Positions 34,461 to 46,819 of a stretch of 64,000 bases of DNA are shown piece by piece. The stretch is from assembly GCA_028554795.2 (NCBI GenBank), contig CM068831.1, forward strand, positions 62,379,269 through 62,443,268, given 5' to 3'. The notes beneath the pieces are model-generated. The model was not told the DNA's origin. It made no database searches and saw nothing but the letters and a program-made list of their open reading frames with translations. The position numbers and the translations under genes were made by a program. Source of the DNA: Sinohyriopsis cumingii. Lineage: Eukaryota > Mollusca > Bivalvia > Unionida > Unionidae. Position 1 is the first letter of the stretch. Each line of letters opens with the position of its first letter.

Positions 34461-34639
34461 GGAAATATATCCACTATTTTCGGTTTCATTTCCTTCTGTT
34501 AATCGCTGAACAATATCTATGATGTATAGCAAATTAACACAATATTGTATGATATTATTAGGAAAAGATATTTATTATCTGGAGATGAAAGAAAAGAAAA
34601 CATTTTGCTTGTTACGAATTTGTGGTCTTGAACTAAGTA
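34461..34639. other. Short AT-rich spacer
   Basis: Sequence between repeat U copy 1 and repeat R copy 3; nothing recognised. Confidence 0.4.
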
Positions 34640-34870
34640 ACTGAAACGAACATTTTAAATAAAATTTAAAATACACTTTATTTTCCTAGACTGCAAAATG
34701 AAAATTCAGAAGACACAGTATTGTGTATTAAACCACAAATAATCCTAAGTATTCTTGTACACGTCCAAAAGAATATAATGTTCCGTATGAGTCCCAATAG
34801 TCTTTAATATCCTGACGTATCACAATGATATAATCCAGAATGATATTGAATGAGTTCTTACTAATCCCAA
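34640..34870. repeat. Dispersed repeat R, copy 3 (partial)
   Basis: Similar to the first ~240 bp of 20,760-21,420: cctaga-t-caaa-tgaaaat, attgtg-attaaa-c-caaataatcc, tcacaatgatataatcc. It lies upstream of the first Ig exon, between the two copies of repeat U. Confidence 0.5.
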
Positions 34871-35061
34871 AGGAGAGTTTTAGTTCGAAACGTTAATGGG
34901 CACATAGTAATGACAATGAATAAGGTAAATAAAAGGTTTATCTCAATTATATCTGAACACAAATATAAGTGATTCCACAGACTGACCATAAAACAAGAAT
35001 AAATATTATTTACCAAACATCTCTATATACAACTTTTACGTGATCTTATTCATCAAAACCA

Positions 35062-35340
35062 TCATCGGATAATTTAACTGAACAGTGGATATGATCACAG
35101 CCATCATCCGGGGTCTAGTTATCTTGCAACACATCAATGCCTCGTTAAAAAAGAATATGTCACATTTGAGTCATACTATATTTCATATAGTTAAAGACCG
35201 AGTATAATAAGACTACATAATGAAAAGAAAAACTTATTTAACGCCTGTTCACAAGCCTGCGTAGAAATCACGATGCAAAATAATTACCATGAATCGTGAT
35301 GTCTGTATTTTAGCCTTGAATAATTCCTTTTTCGAAGTGT
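35062..35340. repeat. Direct repeat U, copy 2
   Basis: Second copy of 34,068-34,460, about 1 kb further upstream, with a shorter middle. The pair suggests an old tandem duplication of the region 5' of the Ig gene. Confidence 0.75.
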
Positions 35341-37441
35341 CTACATGTATTCACCTTTGTCTATTCATGCAAAAACAGGCACATAAAGAAACGGAAATAG
35401 ATATTGAAAAGAAAGAATACATAACCTGATATACATATGTGTACATAAATACATACTCTAATGCGAAGTGATATAATGTCTAATCGAACCAGGTCCTTCT
35501 GTCACACAGTCTGGTGAACATACCCATCTTAAAGGTCCGGCCAGTTTTGTTGGTTAGTAAGTGGTCTCGTGTACAAAACCGCTACATTCCTCATCTCTTA
35601 TTCTGACATTCGTCTTAGAATGCCACACTGAGTGGAAATACATCCACGGAACTGTCACTTTGCAACGTTAAATAAAATTGGACACTCATAGTTCAGATTT
35701 TCGAAGAGACACTTGATGTCAAAGCATGATTTTTTTCGAAGGATAGTTCTATAAGGGTACTGCTGCTCTGACCGGAATAATGGTGACTGGCGTTTTCATG
35801 GCTGCCGTTGTTGTTACTGTCGGTATTGTCACGAAATTGAATGCAGTATATTTATATAATATATGAACGAAAATGTTTCATTGCCGCTTACAGAGTTAAC
35901 CGGAGGTTCAAGGTTTAGCTATTTCAAAATATTGAATTTATTTCACACTGTTTTACCATATACTCTATGCAACACAAATATTCGGCAGAAGAAAACTTTT
36001 TTATTTTTAGGCACACGTCGATTTTTTCTTGTCCCCTCATTGTACGCTATGTACGCCATGCAAGCAAACGGTCTTCAAACCCTTGTTCATTTCTTTCAAT
36101 TTATAGATCACTTCCGCCCACTTGTCTTGTGACAGGTAAAAATTCACAGTTGGGTGAATACTCTTCGACAAAAGTGGATTTTTTTCCAGTGCAAACTCAG
36201 TCTCCAGTGTTTAATACGTATTTCTTTCTGTTGGCCTTTGATTCTCCAAACAATCGATCAAACACAGTCAGTTCATTTTTAAGTAACACTTCTTCCGGAG
36301 CAGATTCGATACTGCTACTGATTGTAAGCTTTGACTAGACTTGGAAACACGTTTATGTATTGGAAAGGATGTTGATGTGCAAAATAGCTCCACATTAGTT
36401 CTTTCAACGCTCATTAAAAACAATCAGTGACACAGACTTTTGTTTCAGAATTTTCAGGGGGAACGATGAATGTGTCTTTTCTCAATTCTTCTTGAGAAGA
36501 TTTGTGTACAAATTTGGTAAGTATGTGTGTGTGGCGTTGTAAATGATCTCGATTACTTTATCTTTTATAAAAATAGTGTTACGGCACGCACTAACTCTGA
36601 ACTTGTTGAGCAATTGAAGTAACTTTTAAAGATGATTTTGAAACACGTCAGTGGCACAGAACAAAGATTTGTAACCTCAGTTGTACAACGACAACACGCG
36701 AAACATGCGTTAACTCTGCTTTCCGTTGATCTATCAAATCCCGCTACTTTGTTTTGACTTCTAAACACTTTCACCCAATGGATTTGTGTAACCTGTGCGT
36801 CTGGTTTTTGAGGCACAATCCAATGTTTGAATTCCGCCCCTGCAAGCGGCATGAGCAGCATTGGTTGAAAGTGACTGCCTCTGTCATTGGTTTTGTTTGG
36901 TGTCGCTCTTTGCTCTATTCGTGACATCCTTCAAATCTCTTGAAGTAGGTTTGACTTTTTCGTCGTAAGGATGAAACATTTGAAGTAATTGCAATAATTG
37001 CCCATACCGTTGCAATATTTCCATCTCTGAGAAATTCCTTCTATCCATCAAAATTTTAGTTCTTATTATAAATGTGACATCTAGTTAATATCATGATTAG
37101 GAAATGAATATGGTGTCCGTTGTTAGTATCAAGATGCTTTTCGTCCTTCCATACGATCCAGGGCAACATTGTGATGTCATTTCAATAAAATGTGTCCATT
37201 CTATATTTGTCTTCAAGATCTAAAACCTTCTCCTCAGTTAGTTTCAGCAATCGATCCTAACAACTGTCCGAGATTCATGTTTAGAAATCCACATCATTAC
37301 ACCAGCTTTTTTGTTTTAACTGTCATTTCTTCTTTTTCACCAGTTGGGCAAGAACGAGACAATGTCCTCCTAATCGATGTTGCTGTCTCTAAGTCAATTA
37401 CCCCTTTCCTTTCAAATTGTTCAAATAACATTCACACACGA
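35341..37441. other. Unassigned region with coding-like minus-strand remnants
   Basis: Short minus-strand frames (for example a 52-residue frame starting MDRRNFSEMEILQRYGQLL at about 37,050, and the frame at 36,565-36,927) look protein-like but are broken and match no motif I know. The Gypsy element is inserted at its right edge, so it should continue at 43,850. A host pseudogene or an element B gene are both possible. Confidence 0.25.
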
Positions 37442-38786
37442 TGTCACAGAATAAAGCAAAAAATAACATGGTTTTGCTTAGATCAATTTGACAATATTTT
37501 GTTGTACATGGGAGAATAATTGTTTTTCCAGGTAAGCGACTGTACTTGCATGTATCTCATCGAAAATTACTTACGGCGAGAGAAACTAATAGCAGGGTAT
37601 ACACGGGTATTTTACCCTATCACTCACACTCCTATGGATTTAAAGTAGAATCCGTTCTAACCGAGACTGTTCGTTTTGGATCTTGTCAAGGAGTGAACGT
37701 TCTCCATTGTGTTCTCCAGCCATAGTAGTAAGTGTTAAATTTATATTTTCTTTGATATGTGAAACTTATTCAAGTTTTAATGTCATATCGTGTAATGATG
37801 CATTTACTACTATGCAGATTTAAAACGTTGTGAACTTTCAATTACATGTTGCTAGTAGAGTTTAATTTATTAGCATATGTCTAAAGATTTTTCAGAACCC
37901 ATTATTATGACCAGTTTGGTTTTATTGTAGCTGTGTATGGCTGTGTAGAGCTGACTGAATATGTGTAGGGCTGACGGTAGCTGTTTAGGGCTGACTGTAG
38001 CTGTGTAGTTCTGATTGTAGCTGTTTAGTGCTGCGTGCTGTCTATACGTATGTGTATACGTGTGTCTGTACACGTGGTGGAGCCAGGAATGTAGACGTAG
38101 CCAATACAAGGGTGTTGTATGCTGTCTGTACGTATATGTATACGTATGTCTGTACATGTGGTGGATTTTTGAAGGGTGTGACCGGCCGAGAAAAGTGTGG
38201 GTCAACCCAAGGACTCGGTGAAGCTGTGTGCTTCATCAGTTTATGTATCATACAAATGTATATGTATCAAGAGGTATATGTTTGTTCCAATTGATGTTTC
38301 AACTGAATACATTTTTAATTGCATGAGATTATTTTGAATCTTATTTGTATTATAGGAGATTATGTGAAATCTCGCTTACATTGCATAATTTAGGAGATTA
38401 TGTGAATCTCACTTACAGTGCATAATATTATTTGAAATTGATTTGAATTCATGTTGATTATTTGAATCTTAATCGTACTCCATACGTGAGATTATTTGAT
38501 TCTCTTACATTGCATACTATTATTTGAAACGTATTTGCAGACCATGAGGTTATTTGAATCTCACTTTCCATACGAAAGTTTACATGAATCATATTTTCGT
38601 ATTTCAATCTGTGAATCTTTGTGTAGAGTGATTTGATCAATTGTATGTTGAGACCCTGAGAGAATCATTGTATTTATAATATATAAACATTTTTTATTAA
38701 TTCATTTTTTAAAGTTCCATCGTCCATCACATTGTGTTTGCGGTATTTATTTAATCCGAAACCAACTCGATTACAATTCTGTTACA
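37442..38786 (+). repeat. 5' LTR
   Basis: Contains two internal tandem-like blocks: one with gtatgtgtatacgtgtgtctgt repeated about 90 bp apart (38,040-38,160), and one with several gagattatttgaatctcac-type units (38,320-38,590). It is followed directly by atgatgtcagaagtgggatc, the expected primer-binding-site position. Confidence 0.85.
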
Positions 38787-39019
38787 ATGATGTCAGAAGT
38801 GGGATCTTTGGATTAAGTGAATCATCATCATCTTGTTTGTGAAAGTATAAACTTATTGTTTATATGTTAGAGTGTGACCTTCTTGACAAGATAATTTTCA
38901 AGTTGGTGTTTATTTGTTTATCCTTTCTAGGTCCGTGGGTCCAATTTAAATACATTCATACACATATTCATTTTGTTTTGGTTGCCTTCATCAGGAAGAT
39001 AAGGTTAGTCTGTGCTGTA

Positions 39020-40334
39020 AAATTAAATTTGTTATATTACTATCAGTCATATCATCCCTTAAGAACTTGGTCGCCTTAGGCAAAGAACTTAGGTCTGAGG
39101 GAGAAAGTTTAAGGAAATTAATTCAGGAAGAAAAAGCCCGGGAGAGAGATGAAATGATAAAGGCAAGGGAATTAGAAAGAGAAGAACAAGCCCGGGAGAG
39201 GGATGAAAGAATAAAGGCAAAGGAGTTGGAAAGGGAAGCAGAGGAAAGAAAGATGGAAATGACCAGACAACTTAAAAGGAAAAAAGGGTAACGGAGGAAA
39301 GGCGAGTAGGGTTGGACAAGCGGGCGAGTTTGGAAATCATAGAATTAGAAAAGCTGGCCGAGAAGGAAAGGATAGAACAGGAAAGGGGAGCGGAGAAGGA
39401 AAAGAGAGCGTTAGAAAAACACGCAAGGTTAGAAGCTTTGGAGATAGAAGAAAGATTAAGGCAACGAGATCATGAACGTTAGATAGAGTTATCAACAGCT
39501 AGAAACGGAGAACGCGATTCTGCTTCTAGCAAACTAAAGGGCTTTAAATTGCCCCGTTTGGCGATGTAAAAGTTAACATGGATAGTTATTTTCATCGGTT
39601 TGAGCGGTACGCCCAGAATCAGAAGTGGAGTGGAAATGACTGGGCACTACATCTCAGTGCTTTATTAAAAGGTAAAGCACTGGATATGTACTCGCGACTT
39701 CCTAGAGACGACGTGTTCAATTACGAAGTCCTGAAGTAAGCACTTCTTAAAAATTACGAGCTGACTGCACAGGGTTTCCGCAAAAAGTTCAAGTATAGCA
39801 AGCCCGAGAAGGGAGAAATTTTTGGTCAGTTCATCGTTAGAATGGCGAACTATTTTCAGCGGTGGATTGAAAGCGGAAAAGCAGTGAAAACTTTGAAGGG
39901 TTGACTGATTTATTGCTCAGAGATCAATTGTTGAACACAGTTGGTCAGGAACTAAGTCAGTTTCTGAAAGAGAAAGTCTTCTCAAACGTACAGGATATGG
40001 CTAAGTAGGCCGATTTCCATGCCGAGGCTCATGGGGGGTCACAGAACGTGGTTTCAAAAGATTTTAAGTCTGGAAACCAGTCTACGAGACCGATGTCTAG
40101 AGAGCTCGTGGAATCAGCCGAGGAAAGTAGGTCAGTTAGGGATACAGCTTGTCAGTGTGTACAATGTTACTTGTGTAAGGATTAGGCTCATATTGAAGTA
40201 AAATATCCTAAAAGGAAGGGACTTACACATAAGGTAGTCGTGGCTATACAGAGTAAAGGTATGTCTGCTAATCTTGTGTAAGTAGAACCAGGTATTAATT
40301 CGCTTGGCACTTGTCTTTTCCCCGAAATGCGAGT
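39020..40334 (+). pseudogene. gag: gag remnant of the Gypsy element
   Basis: The start encodes a long charged coiled coil (repeats of ELEREEQARERDERIKAK type, about 39,067-39,500). A capsid-like region follows (FHRFERYAQNQKWSGNDWA, ALDMYSRLP, KGEIFGQF), then a Cys-His zinc-knuckle remnant (CYLCKD-AHIEVKYP, about 40,160-40,210). It is interrupted by several stops, for example near 39,480, 39,737 and 40,005. Packaging and particle formation are inferred from the family. The coiled-coil ORF alone should not be read as a host gene. Confidence 0.7.
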
Positions 40335-40480
40335 ACCAACCGCGAGAGGTTTCGTGAACGGTCGAGAAGTCGTAGCATTAGGTGACACTGGTTGCACGGG
40401 TGTAGCGATCAAACGTCGTCTCGTGCCGGATAACCAATCCCGTAACAAAGATCACGGTAGAAACATCTTTTCTAACCGGA
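40335..40480 (+). pseudogene. Retropepsin-type aspartic protease remnant
   Basis: The frame reads NGREVVALGDTGCTGVAIKR; the catalytic DTG is at 40,383-40,391, preceded by the hydrophobic strand normal for retroviral-type proteases. The frame breaks shortly after, about 40,440. Confidence 0.7.
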
Positions 40481-40639
40481 ACTGTTGACTCCCTTTTCAA
40501 GGAAAACCTTATTTACGATCTGACGATCGGTAATGTTGAAGGTTCCCGTCTTCCAACGATGGCAAATTTCAGGATACCTTTGGCCAGGCAGTCGAAACGC
40601 GAGCACAAACTCGACGAGAGAAAATCGCGTTTGAGGAAT

Positions 40640-41940
40640 TAAAAGTCCCTGCGTCGATCTCCGGAATTTCGCGTGAAGAGTTCAAACGAGAGCAAGAACG
40701 CGACGAATCCATCAAAACTATTGTTGAGAAAATCGCGTCCGGCGCAATTAAACATTGAAAGGGAAGGGGCAGCTAGATATTCGTTCGGAGGAACGAGCTA
40801 ATTCATAGGGAGTTTATCACTCCGGAGGGTAAGAGGTATTGGCAAGTAGTCGTACCCCAGAGATACAGATCTCATGTACTTAGCGTGGCACCTGAGTCCA
40901 GCATGGCAGGACACCAGGGTAAGACGAAGCCGACCAGCAGAGTAGTCACTGAATTCTACTGGCCGGGTGTTAATGGCGATGTCACACGGTTTTGTAGGTC
41001 TTGTGACGTATGCCTGAAAACCTTATGTAAAGGAAGGATTACAAGGGTGCCTTTAGGACAGGTGCCATTAATAGATACACCGTTTAAAAGGGCAGCGGTG
41101 GATATTGTAGGACCAATACAACCAGCTACAGAAAGGAAGAACAGGTATATTCTTATTCTTGTGTATTACGCAACCAGATATCCCGAAGCCGTAGCATTAC
41201 CAACTATTGAAACGGAACGGGTGGATGAAGCATTGGTTGACATCTTTAGTAGGGTAGACGTGCCAGAAGAAATGTTTAAGGATTGTGGTACCCAATTCAC
41301 AGCTGACTTCATGGGTGAAATAATAGGCTGTTGTCCATCAAACAGCTGAACACTACCCGATACCATCCGATGTGCAATGACTAGTAGATAAGTTTAATGG
41401 TACCGTGAAATAAATGCTACAAAAAATGTGCGCAGAACATCCGCAAGACAGACCGCTATTTGAACTGGGTTCCGTTCGCGTACCGTGAAGTACCGCAAGA
41501 AAGTTTAGGGTTTTCACCCTTCGAATTGCTGTACGGGAGAACTGTTCGAGGCCTGATGCGGATACTACGCGAACTTTGGACAGGTGACATCGCGAACGAG
41601 GAAATAAAAAGTACCTACCAGTATGTGTTAGATCAGCAAGCAAAACTAGAAAGTAAATGCCAGATGACATGAGATGAATTAATGAAATCGGGACGCAGAT
41701 ATGCAAAGTATTATAACCGCGTAGCACGAAATAGAATATTTGTTGTAGGAGATCAGGTTTTACTGCTTCTTCCTACTAGCTCAAATAAGTTACTATAGTT
41801 CAGTGGAAAGGTCCGTACAAACTTAAAGAGTTCAAGGGCGACATGGACTATAAAATTGACATGGATGGTAATTTAAGGACATTCCATGCTAACATGCTTA
41901 AGTTGTGCATCAAGAGACAGAGCTACAATGTAGAAAAAGG
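40640..41940 (+). pseudogene. Integrase remnant (Gypsy)
   Basis: An N-terminal zinc finger H-x3-H-x~30-C-x2-C is visible (MAGHQG ... CRSCDVC, about 40,895-41,010), with FYWPGVNGDV between. The catalytic core shows VDIVGP (first Asp, about 41,100) and KDCGTQF (second Asp, about 41,280). The E-containing helix region is frameshifted near 41,340. Then follow FAYREVPQESLGFSPFELLY, YGRTVRG and a C-terminal part (YKIDMDGNLRTFHANMLK, about 41,850-41,905). Multiple stops make it inactive. Confidence 0.82.
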
Positions 41941-41959
41941 GGTCTTAAACGTCGTTTAT

Positions 41960-42385
41960 GCGCGCTGAAAGAGAAACTAGTCAGTGCACCTATATTAAAA
42001 TTGCCAGATGTTAGTAAACCCTTTAGCTTAAGAACAGATGCCTCTGAAACTAGGATGAGAGCAGTTTTATTATAAGAGCAAGATAACAATAAGTTGCCCG
42101 TAGCTTATTGAAGTAACAAATTGCTACCCAGGGAGAAAAACTATTCCGTTATTGAGAAAGAGTGTTTCGCCGTGATGTGAAAATTGGGAAGTATCATGTG
42201 TATATTCTGGGAGAGATTTCGTTTTCGAGACTGATCACAACCTTTATTGTATTTAAAAAAAGCCAAGGTCGCTAAAGCTAGATTGATGCATTGGGCGCTG
42301 ACACTACAACCTTATCGCTTCCGTGGAGAGGCAATAAAAGGAGTTGAAAATATAGGGGCAGACTAATTGAGTAGGGCATGATTGG
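41960..42385 (+). pseudogene. End of reverse transcriptase plus RNase H remnant
   Basis: It begins with LKEKLVSAPILKLPDVSKPF, then LRTDASET, LPREKNYSVIEKECFAV, a broken LGRDFVFETDHN-type block, and ARLMHWALTLQPYRF with GVENIGAD at the end: the Ty3/Gypsy RNase H tail. It follows integrase rather than preceding it. Only the last part of the RT connection region survives, so the catalytic RT palm has been deleted between about 41,905 and 41,960. Confidence 0.8.
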
Positions 42386-42532
42386 AAAGTTGGACAAATT
42401 GTTACCCAGTATAGAAAAGCAAGATTACTGTATAACCAGTGCAAATATTGTAAGATAGCATTAGTATTTATTTTTTTTTATTCTGTGTAAGCTAATAAAT
42501 ATGTGTGCATTTTTCTCGTAAGGGGGAGGTAC

Positions 42533-43849
42533 TGACACAGCATAAGGCAAGAACTAACTTGGTTTTGCCTTAGAACGATTTGAACATCTTTCGTTGTACA
42601 TGCGTACAACATTACATAGGGTGAATATTTGTTTTTCCAGGTAAGCGACTGTACTTGCATGGTTCTCGTCGAAACTTACTTACGGCGAGAAACACTAATA
42701 GAACGGTATATACGGGTATTTTACCCTGAATATTACTCACTCTCCTGTGGATTTAAAGTCGATTCCGCTCTAACTGAGACTGGCCGTTTTGGATCTTGTC
42801 AAGGAGTAAATGTTCTCCATTGCGTTATCCAGCCATAAGGGTAAGTGTTAAATTTATATTTTATTTGATGTGTGAAGCTTATTCAGGTTTTAATGTCATA
42901 TCGTGTAATGATGCATTTACTACCACGCAGATTTGAAACGTTGTGAACTTTGAATTACAAGTTGCTAGTAGAGTTTAATTTATTAGCATATGTCTAAAGA
43001 TTTTTCAGAACCCATTATTATGACCAGTTTGATTTTATTGTATCTGTTCGGGGTTGTTCTGGGCTGTTTAGAGCTGATTGAAGATGGTCAGGGCTGTGTA
43101 GAGCTGACTGAAGATGTGTAGTTCTGATTGTAACTGTTTAGTGCTGCGTGCTGTCTATACGTATGTGTATACGTGTGTCAATACACATGGTGGAGCCAGA
43201 AATGTAGTCGTAGCCAATACAAGGGTGTTGTATGCTGTCTGTACATTTGTGTATACGTATGTCAGTACATGTGATGGATCCGTGAAGGGTGTGAGCGGCC
43301 GATAAAAGTGTGGGTCAATCCAAGGACTCTTTGAAACTGTGTGGTTAATCAGTTTATGAATCATACGACTGTACAAGTGTCAAGAGGCATATGTTTGTTC
43401 CAAAAGATGTTTCAACTGAGTACATTTTCAATAGCATGAGACTATTTTGAATCTTATTTGTATTATAGGAGATTATGTGAAATCTCGCTTACATTGCATA
43501 ATTTAGGAGATTATGTAAATCTCACTTACAGTGCAGAATATCATTTGAAACATATTTGAATTCCTTTAGATTATTTGAATCTTAATCGTATCCCATACGT
43601 GAGATTATTTGATTCTCTTACATTGCATACTATTATTTGCAGACCATGAGTTTATTTGAATCTCACTTCTATACGAAAGTTTATATGAATCATATTTTTT
43701 TTTCAGCTTGTGAATGTTTGTGTAGAGTGATTGGGTTCAATTGTATGTTGAGAGCGTGAGTGAATCATTTTATAAATTTTCATCGTCCATCACATTGTGT
43801 TTTCGTTATTCATTTAATCCGAAACCCACTCGGTTTCAATCGTGTTACA
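42533..43849 (+). repeat. 3' LTR
   Basis: Collinear with the 5' LTR from TGACACAG to GTGTTACA. It is preceded by a purine-rich tract aagggggaggtac (about 42,520-42,532), a plausible polypurine tract. Confidence 0.85.
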
Positions 43850-45526
43850 CACGGTATCGATGATTTATTAAGTTTCTTTTTGAATAATTTTTTTTTACAC
43901 TGGATCACTGACTCCACATCAAGATGTTTATTTTTAAATAAAGGGATCTTTTTCATTTAGAATGTTTCTTTCGATGACTGTGTGAACTTTTGTCACATCT
44001 ATGTTTCAGGAGGAAAAACTGAAGTGAATCTTATCCAACACTTCTTCCTTTATGCACTCGAATTGTGCGCCACTGATTGTCAGTACGGTGTATCAGCTTG
44101 ACTTTATGTTCTATTGGTGTTCTCAACGGGCTAAATATTCCTTGGCATTGTTTGGACGAATCAAGCAAACTTTGTAACATATCTGTTTTCGTTCGTCCTT
44201 TTCCTAATAGAAGCTATTTCGTTTGTTTGCAGCAGCGGCGGCAAGAGCAGTAAAGGACAACGTCGAATAAGTACAAGTTTCATTAAAGCTGGGTTTCCAT
44301 TTTGGCTGCAAATGGGGAACACTCATCTTAAATCAGGTTTGGCAGCCTTCATCATTAAAAAGTGGAAGTGAAAGACGTCACCATCTCGGAATGAGTTCTT
44401 TTAAAATATGTGCGCTTTCTAGCCGCAGTATCTCTCTTTCTAAGGGGTTTTCTTGGGAGTTTGATTTTGTTCTTCTTTTAGAATACAAGCTTGATGTACC
44501 TCTTTTCAGATAGTTTGTCTGTTTTAATCTCAGCATTAGGATCACATTTTAAATTTAACAAATAATGAAACCATTTCTGCCGGTTTAAAATTGTTTGTTC
44601 GTTGGTTAGAGTCTTAAATCAACTGGTTGGAACAAGCCGCTTTATGAATATCAAAAGATGTGGAGTGATGTGAAATGAGAATGACGCCTTGTAGTAATGT
44701 ATGTGCTATCAAAGGTTTTGAGACTAGCTACAAGAAACTGTGAACATGCGTTCTTTCGTGACTGATAGCATTCAGTGCATTTGGTATAAGCATGAGACGG
44801 AAAGGAAAACTTGTTCAATGCTAGTAGAAAGAAAAAAGTCAATAAAGTCTGATACATGTTTTTAGAAACTGGAAAACGATAAATGTATCATTTGATTGAC
44901 AAGACCTCCTTCCCAACACCAATCGTGATACAAATCTGCACGACATCCCGAATAATCGGAATGCGTAAGTTTACATCGATGAGTAACGACACGTGGAATT
45001 AAGTGGCATAATTTAGCCAAGGTGCTCCTAACTGTTTGGTTAATACTTACACTTGAGATGTATCTCTTGGACATAAAAATGACACCATATAATGTTGATA
45101 GTGTCATACCATGACAAATTATTAAGCATGCATAACATGTACTAAACGTCTTGGGTCCTTGATGGCATCTTAGAATTTGTGTGGATGCATCCTCCGTTTT
45201 CAAACCGATTGTCAAACCGCTTGACTACAAATTAAAATTGTCCCTTCATCCTCCACAGCGTGTGGTATGGTGCTAAAAACGTGTGGCAATGGCTTACGGG
45301 TTACTGAATGAAAGTCAAGAAGAATATATTTTGTTTGTAGAAGAAATTATTGCAAAAGTCAATGGCAACGTGTTTGGCTTTTTTCAAACGTATATTTTCA
45401 TCTTCGATAACACTTTAATGGGCACGAAGAATAAATTAAATTTTGGGAAAACGATGTCATAGAGTAGAGTGAAAATTGCTGTTTTGCCTTATTACGGTTA
45501 ATATACATCACGGTCTATTTCGCTAA

Positions 45527-45587
<61 letters not shown>

Positions 45588-46819
45588 TTTTGTACATGAC
45601 TGTAAATTGTACTGATTATCAATAGCTATGTTTTGCATACGGTTTTAGATTATAGTTTAAGATATTAAAAGCACTTGTATATTGCGTAACATCTATAAAT
45701 AGCTGTGGTCAAATTTCTAATATCAAAAGATGTTTACAAGTTTGCGCTTATTTCCTATTGGATAGGTCGATCAGGTGGAAGCTATTTTCCATCAGATGGG
45801 TCAGGTCAGTTGAGTTCTTCTACGATCGATGTGGGATATTTGTACAATATCCCTTAGCTAGTAGAAACAAACTGTGTTTTCACATAGTCTGCTTGCATAT
45901 AAGTGCATGGAGCTGGATAATTATTTCTCATTTTGTATCTTCCTGTTGTAACATCAGTATGCTGACGTATTTATTGTTGTGCTCAGACATTTTTGTGAGC
46001 AAAGAATTGTTTGGATTTTGTTTTTGGATTGCAATGTATTCATTGGACTTAAATATTATTCTGGAACCAGTGTAAAATTATTTAAATGAGTTCTGGACAA
46101 TGTCTTGTGATATATCAGGATTGTTATCATACCAGTACATTCAAGCATCTGGAGTTTATTTGGAACATTCGATTCTTTTTTGAATTGTATAGATTTCTTA
46201 TGATTATTTTGAATTATTTCATAATACAGTACGTTCCTCTTAAATTTTCATTTTACATCTTTGCTAATTAAATTGTTTGATAAGTTTAACACAATTGTTT
46301 GGTTTTCCTTCTTTCTTTTACTTAGTTATAACCATACACACTACCCCCATGTTTGCTCCTTTAAGCATGAGAACCGCATATTATGTGCAACCCGTGGGAA
46401 ATTAGCAGTAATGATCCATGAAAGTGAAGTGACCAAACAAGGGTTCAGAATTATACATATATAGAAGCAGTAACGCAAAGCAGCAACAGGCAAAAACGAC
46501 ACAAAAAGTATTTGACAAATAGTTTCTACTCGACATTTATTTTCTCTAAATCTGCAACTGCACGGTATTTTATTTATGTTCGTAGTTTTCAGTGATTTTC
46601 CATTATCATAAAATAGTATCGAATTCGGCGGTGCTAATTATTTTATCCTCGGGAGTATCCGCATACAATGTACCTTGTGCCGCTGGAATCGGTTCTGAAT
46701 AGACACATATCCTTGAATGCAATTGTATATAAATTAATTTGCTAACACCACCAGATACACCGATTACTATCGATATCGCCCCAATAAAAATGTCAATTTA
46801 TGCACCGACAATTGCTGTT
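43850..46819. other. Unassigned; AT-rich with TA microsatellite
   Basis: Continuation of the pre-insertion locus from 37,441. The minus strand has decayed coding-like stretches (44,862-45,215) without recognised motifs. A (TA)n microsatellite occupies about 45,528-45,585. The plus frames at 45,758-46,464 are hydrophobic and compositionally biased, probably non-coding. Confidence 0.3.

Larger units (their letters stand above)
37442..43849 (+). mobile_element. Ty3/Gypsy LTR retrotransposon (Gmr1-like gene order), decayed
   Basis: Two ~1.33-kb direct repeats (37,442-38,786 and 42,533-43,849) start TG(T/A)CACAG and end GTTACA, the TG...CA rule, and bracket 3.75 kb of internal sequence on the plus strand. 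Near-identical flanks cacga/cacgg fit a 5-bp target-site duplication. Internal order is gag, DTG protease, integrase, RNase H; reverse transcriptase is nearly all missing. Every frame has stops or frameshifts, and the LTRs differ from each other by many substitutions and indels, so the insertion is old and inactive. Confidence 0.88.

Noticed and set aside
38028..38294. Overlapping plus- and minus-strand frames inside the 5' LTR (and 43,114-43,376 in the 3' LTR)
   Set aside because: They derive from tandem GTATGTGTATACG-type LTR repeats and occur in both LTRs as non-coding sequence.
39067..39291. Independent coiled-coil gene (Glu/Lys/Arg-rich 74 codons)
   Set aside because: It lies directly downstream of the 5' LTR and leads into gag capsid-like coding, so it is the N-terminal part of gag.
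44862..45215. Possible Tc1/mariner-like helix-turn-helix remnant on the minus strand
   Set aside because: Only a vague resemblance in one short stretch (RFDNRFENGG); no DDE motif or terminal inverted repeats found.
45758..46464. Series of plus-strand hydrophobic frames
   Set aside because: AT-rich composition, rich in Phe/Tyr/Ile/Cys without motifs or splice signals; typical of non-coding AT-rich DNA.
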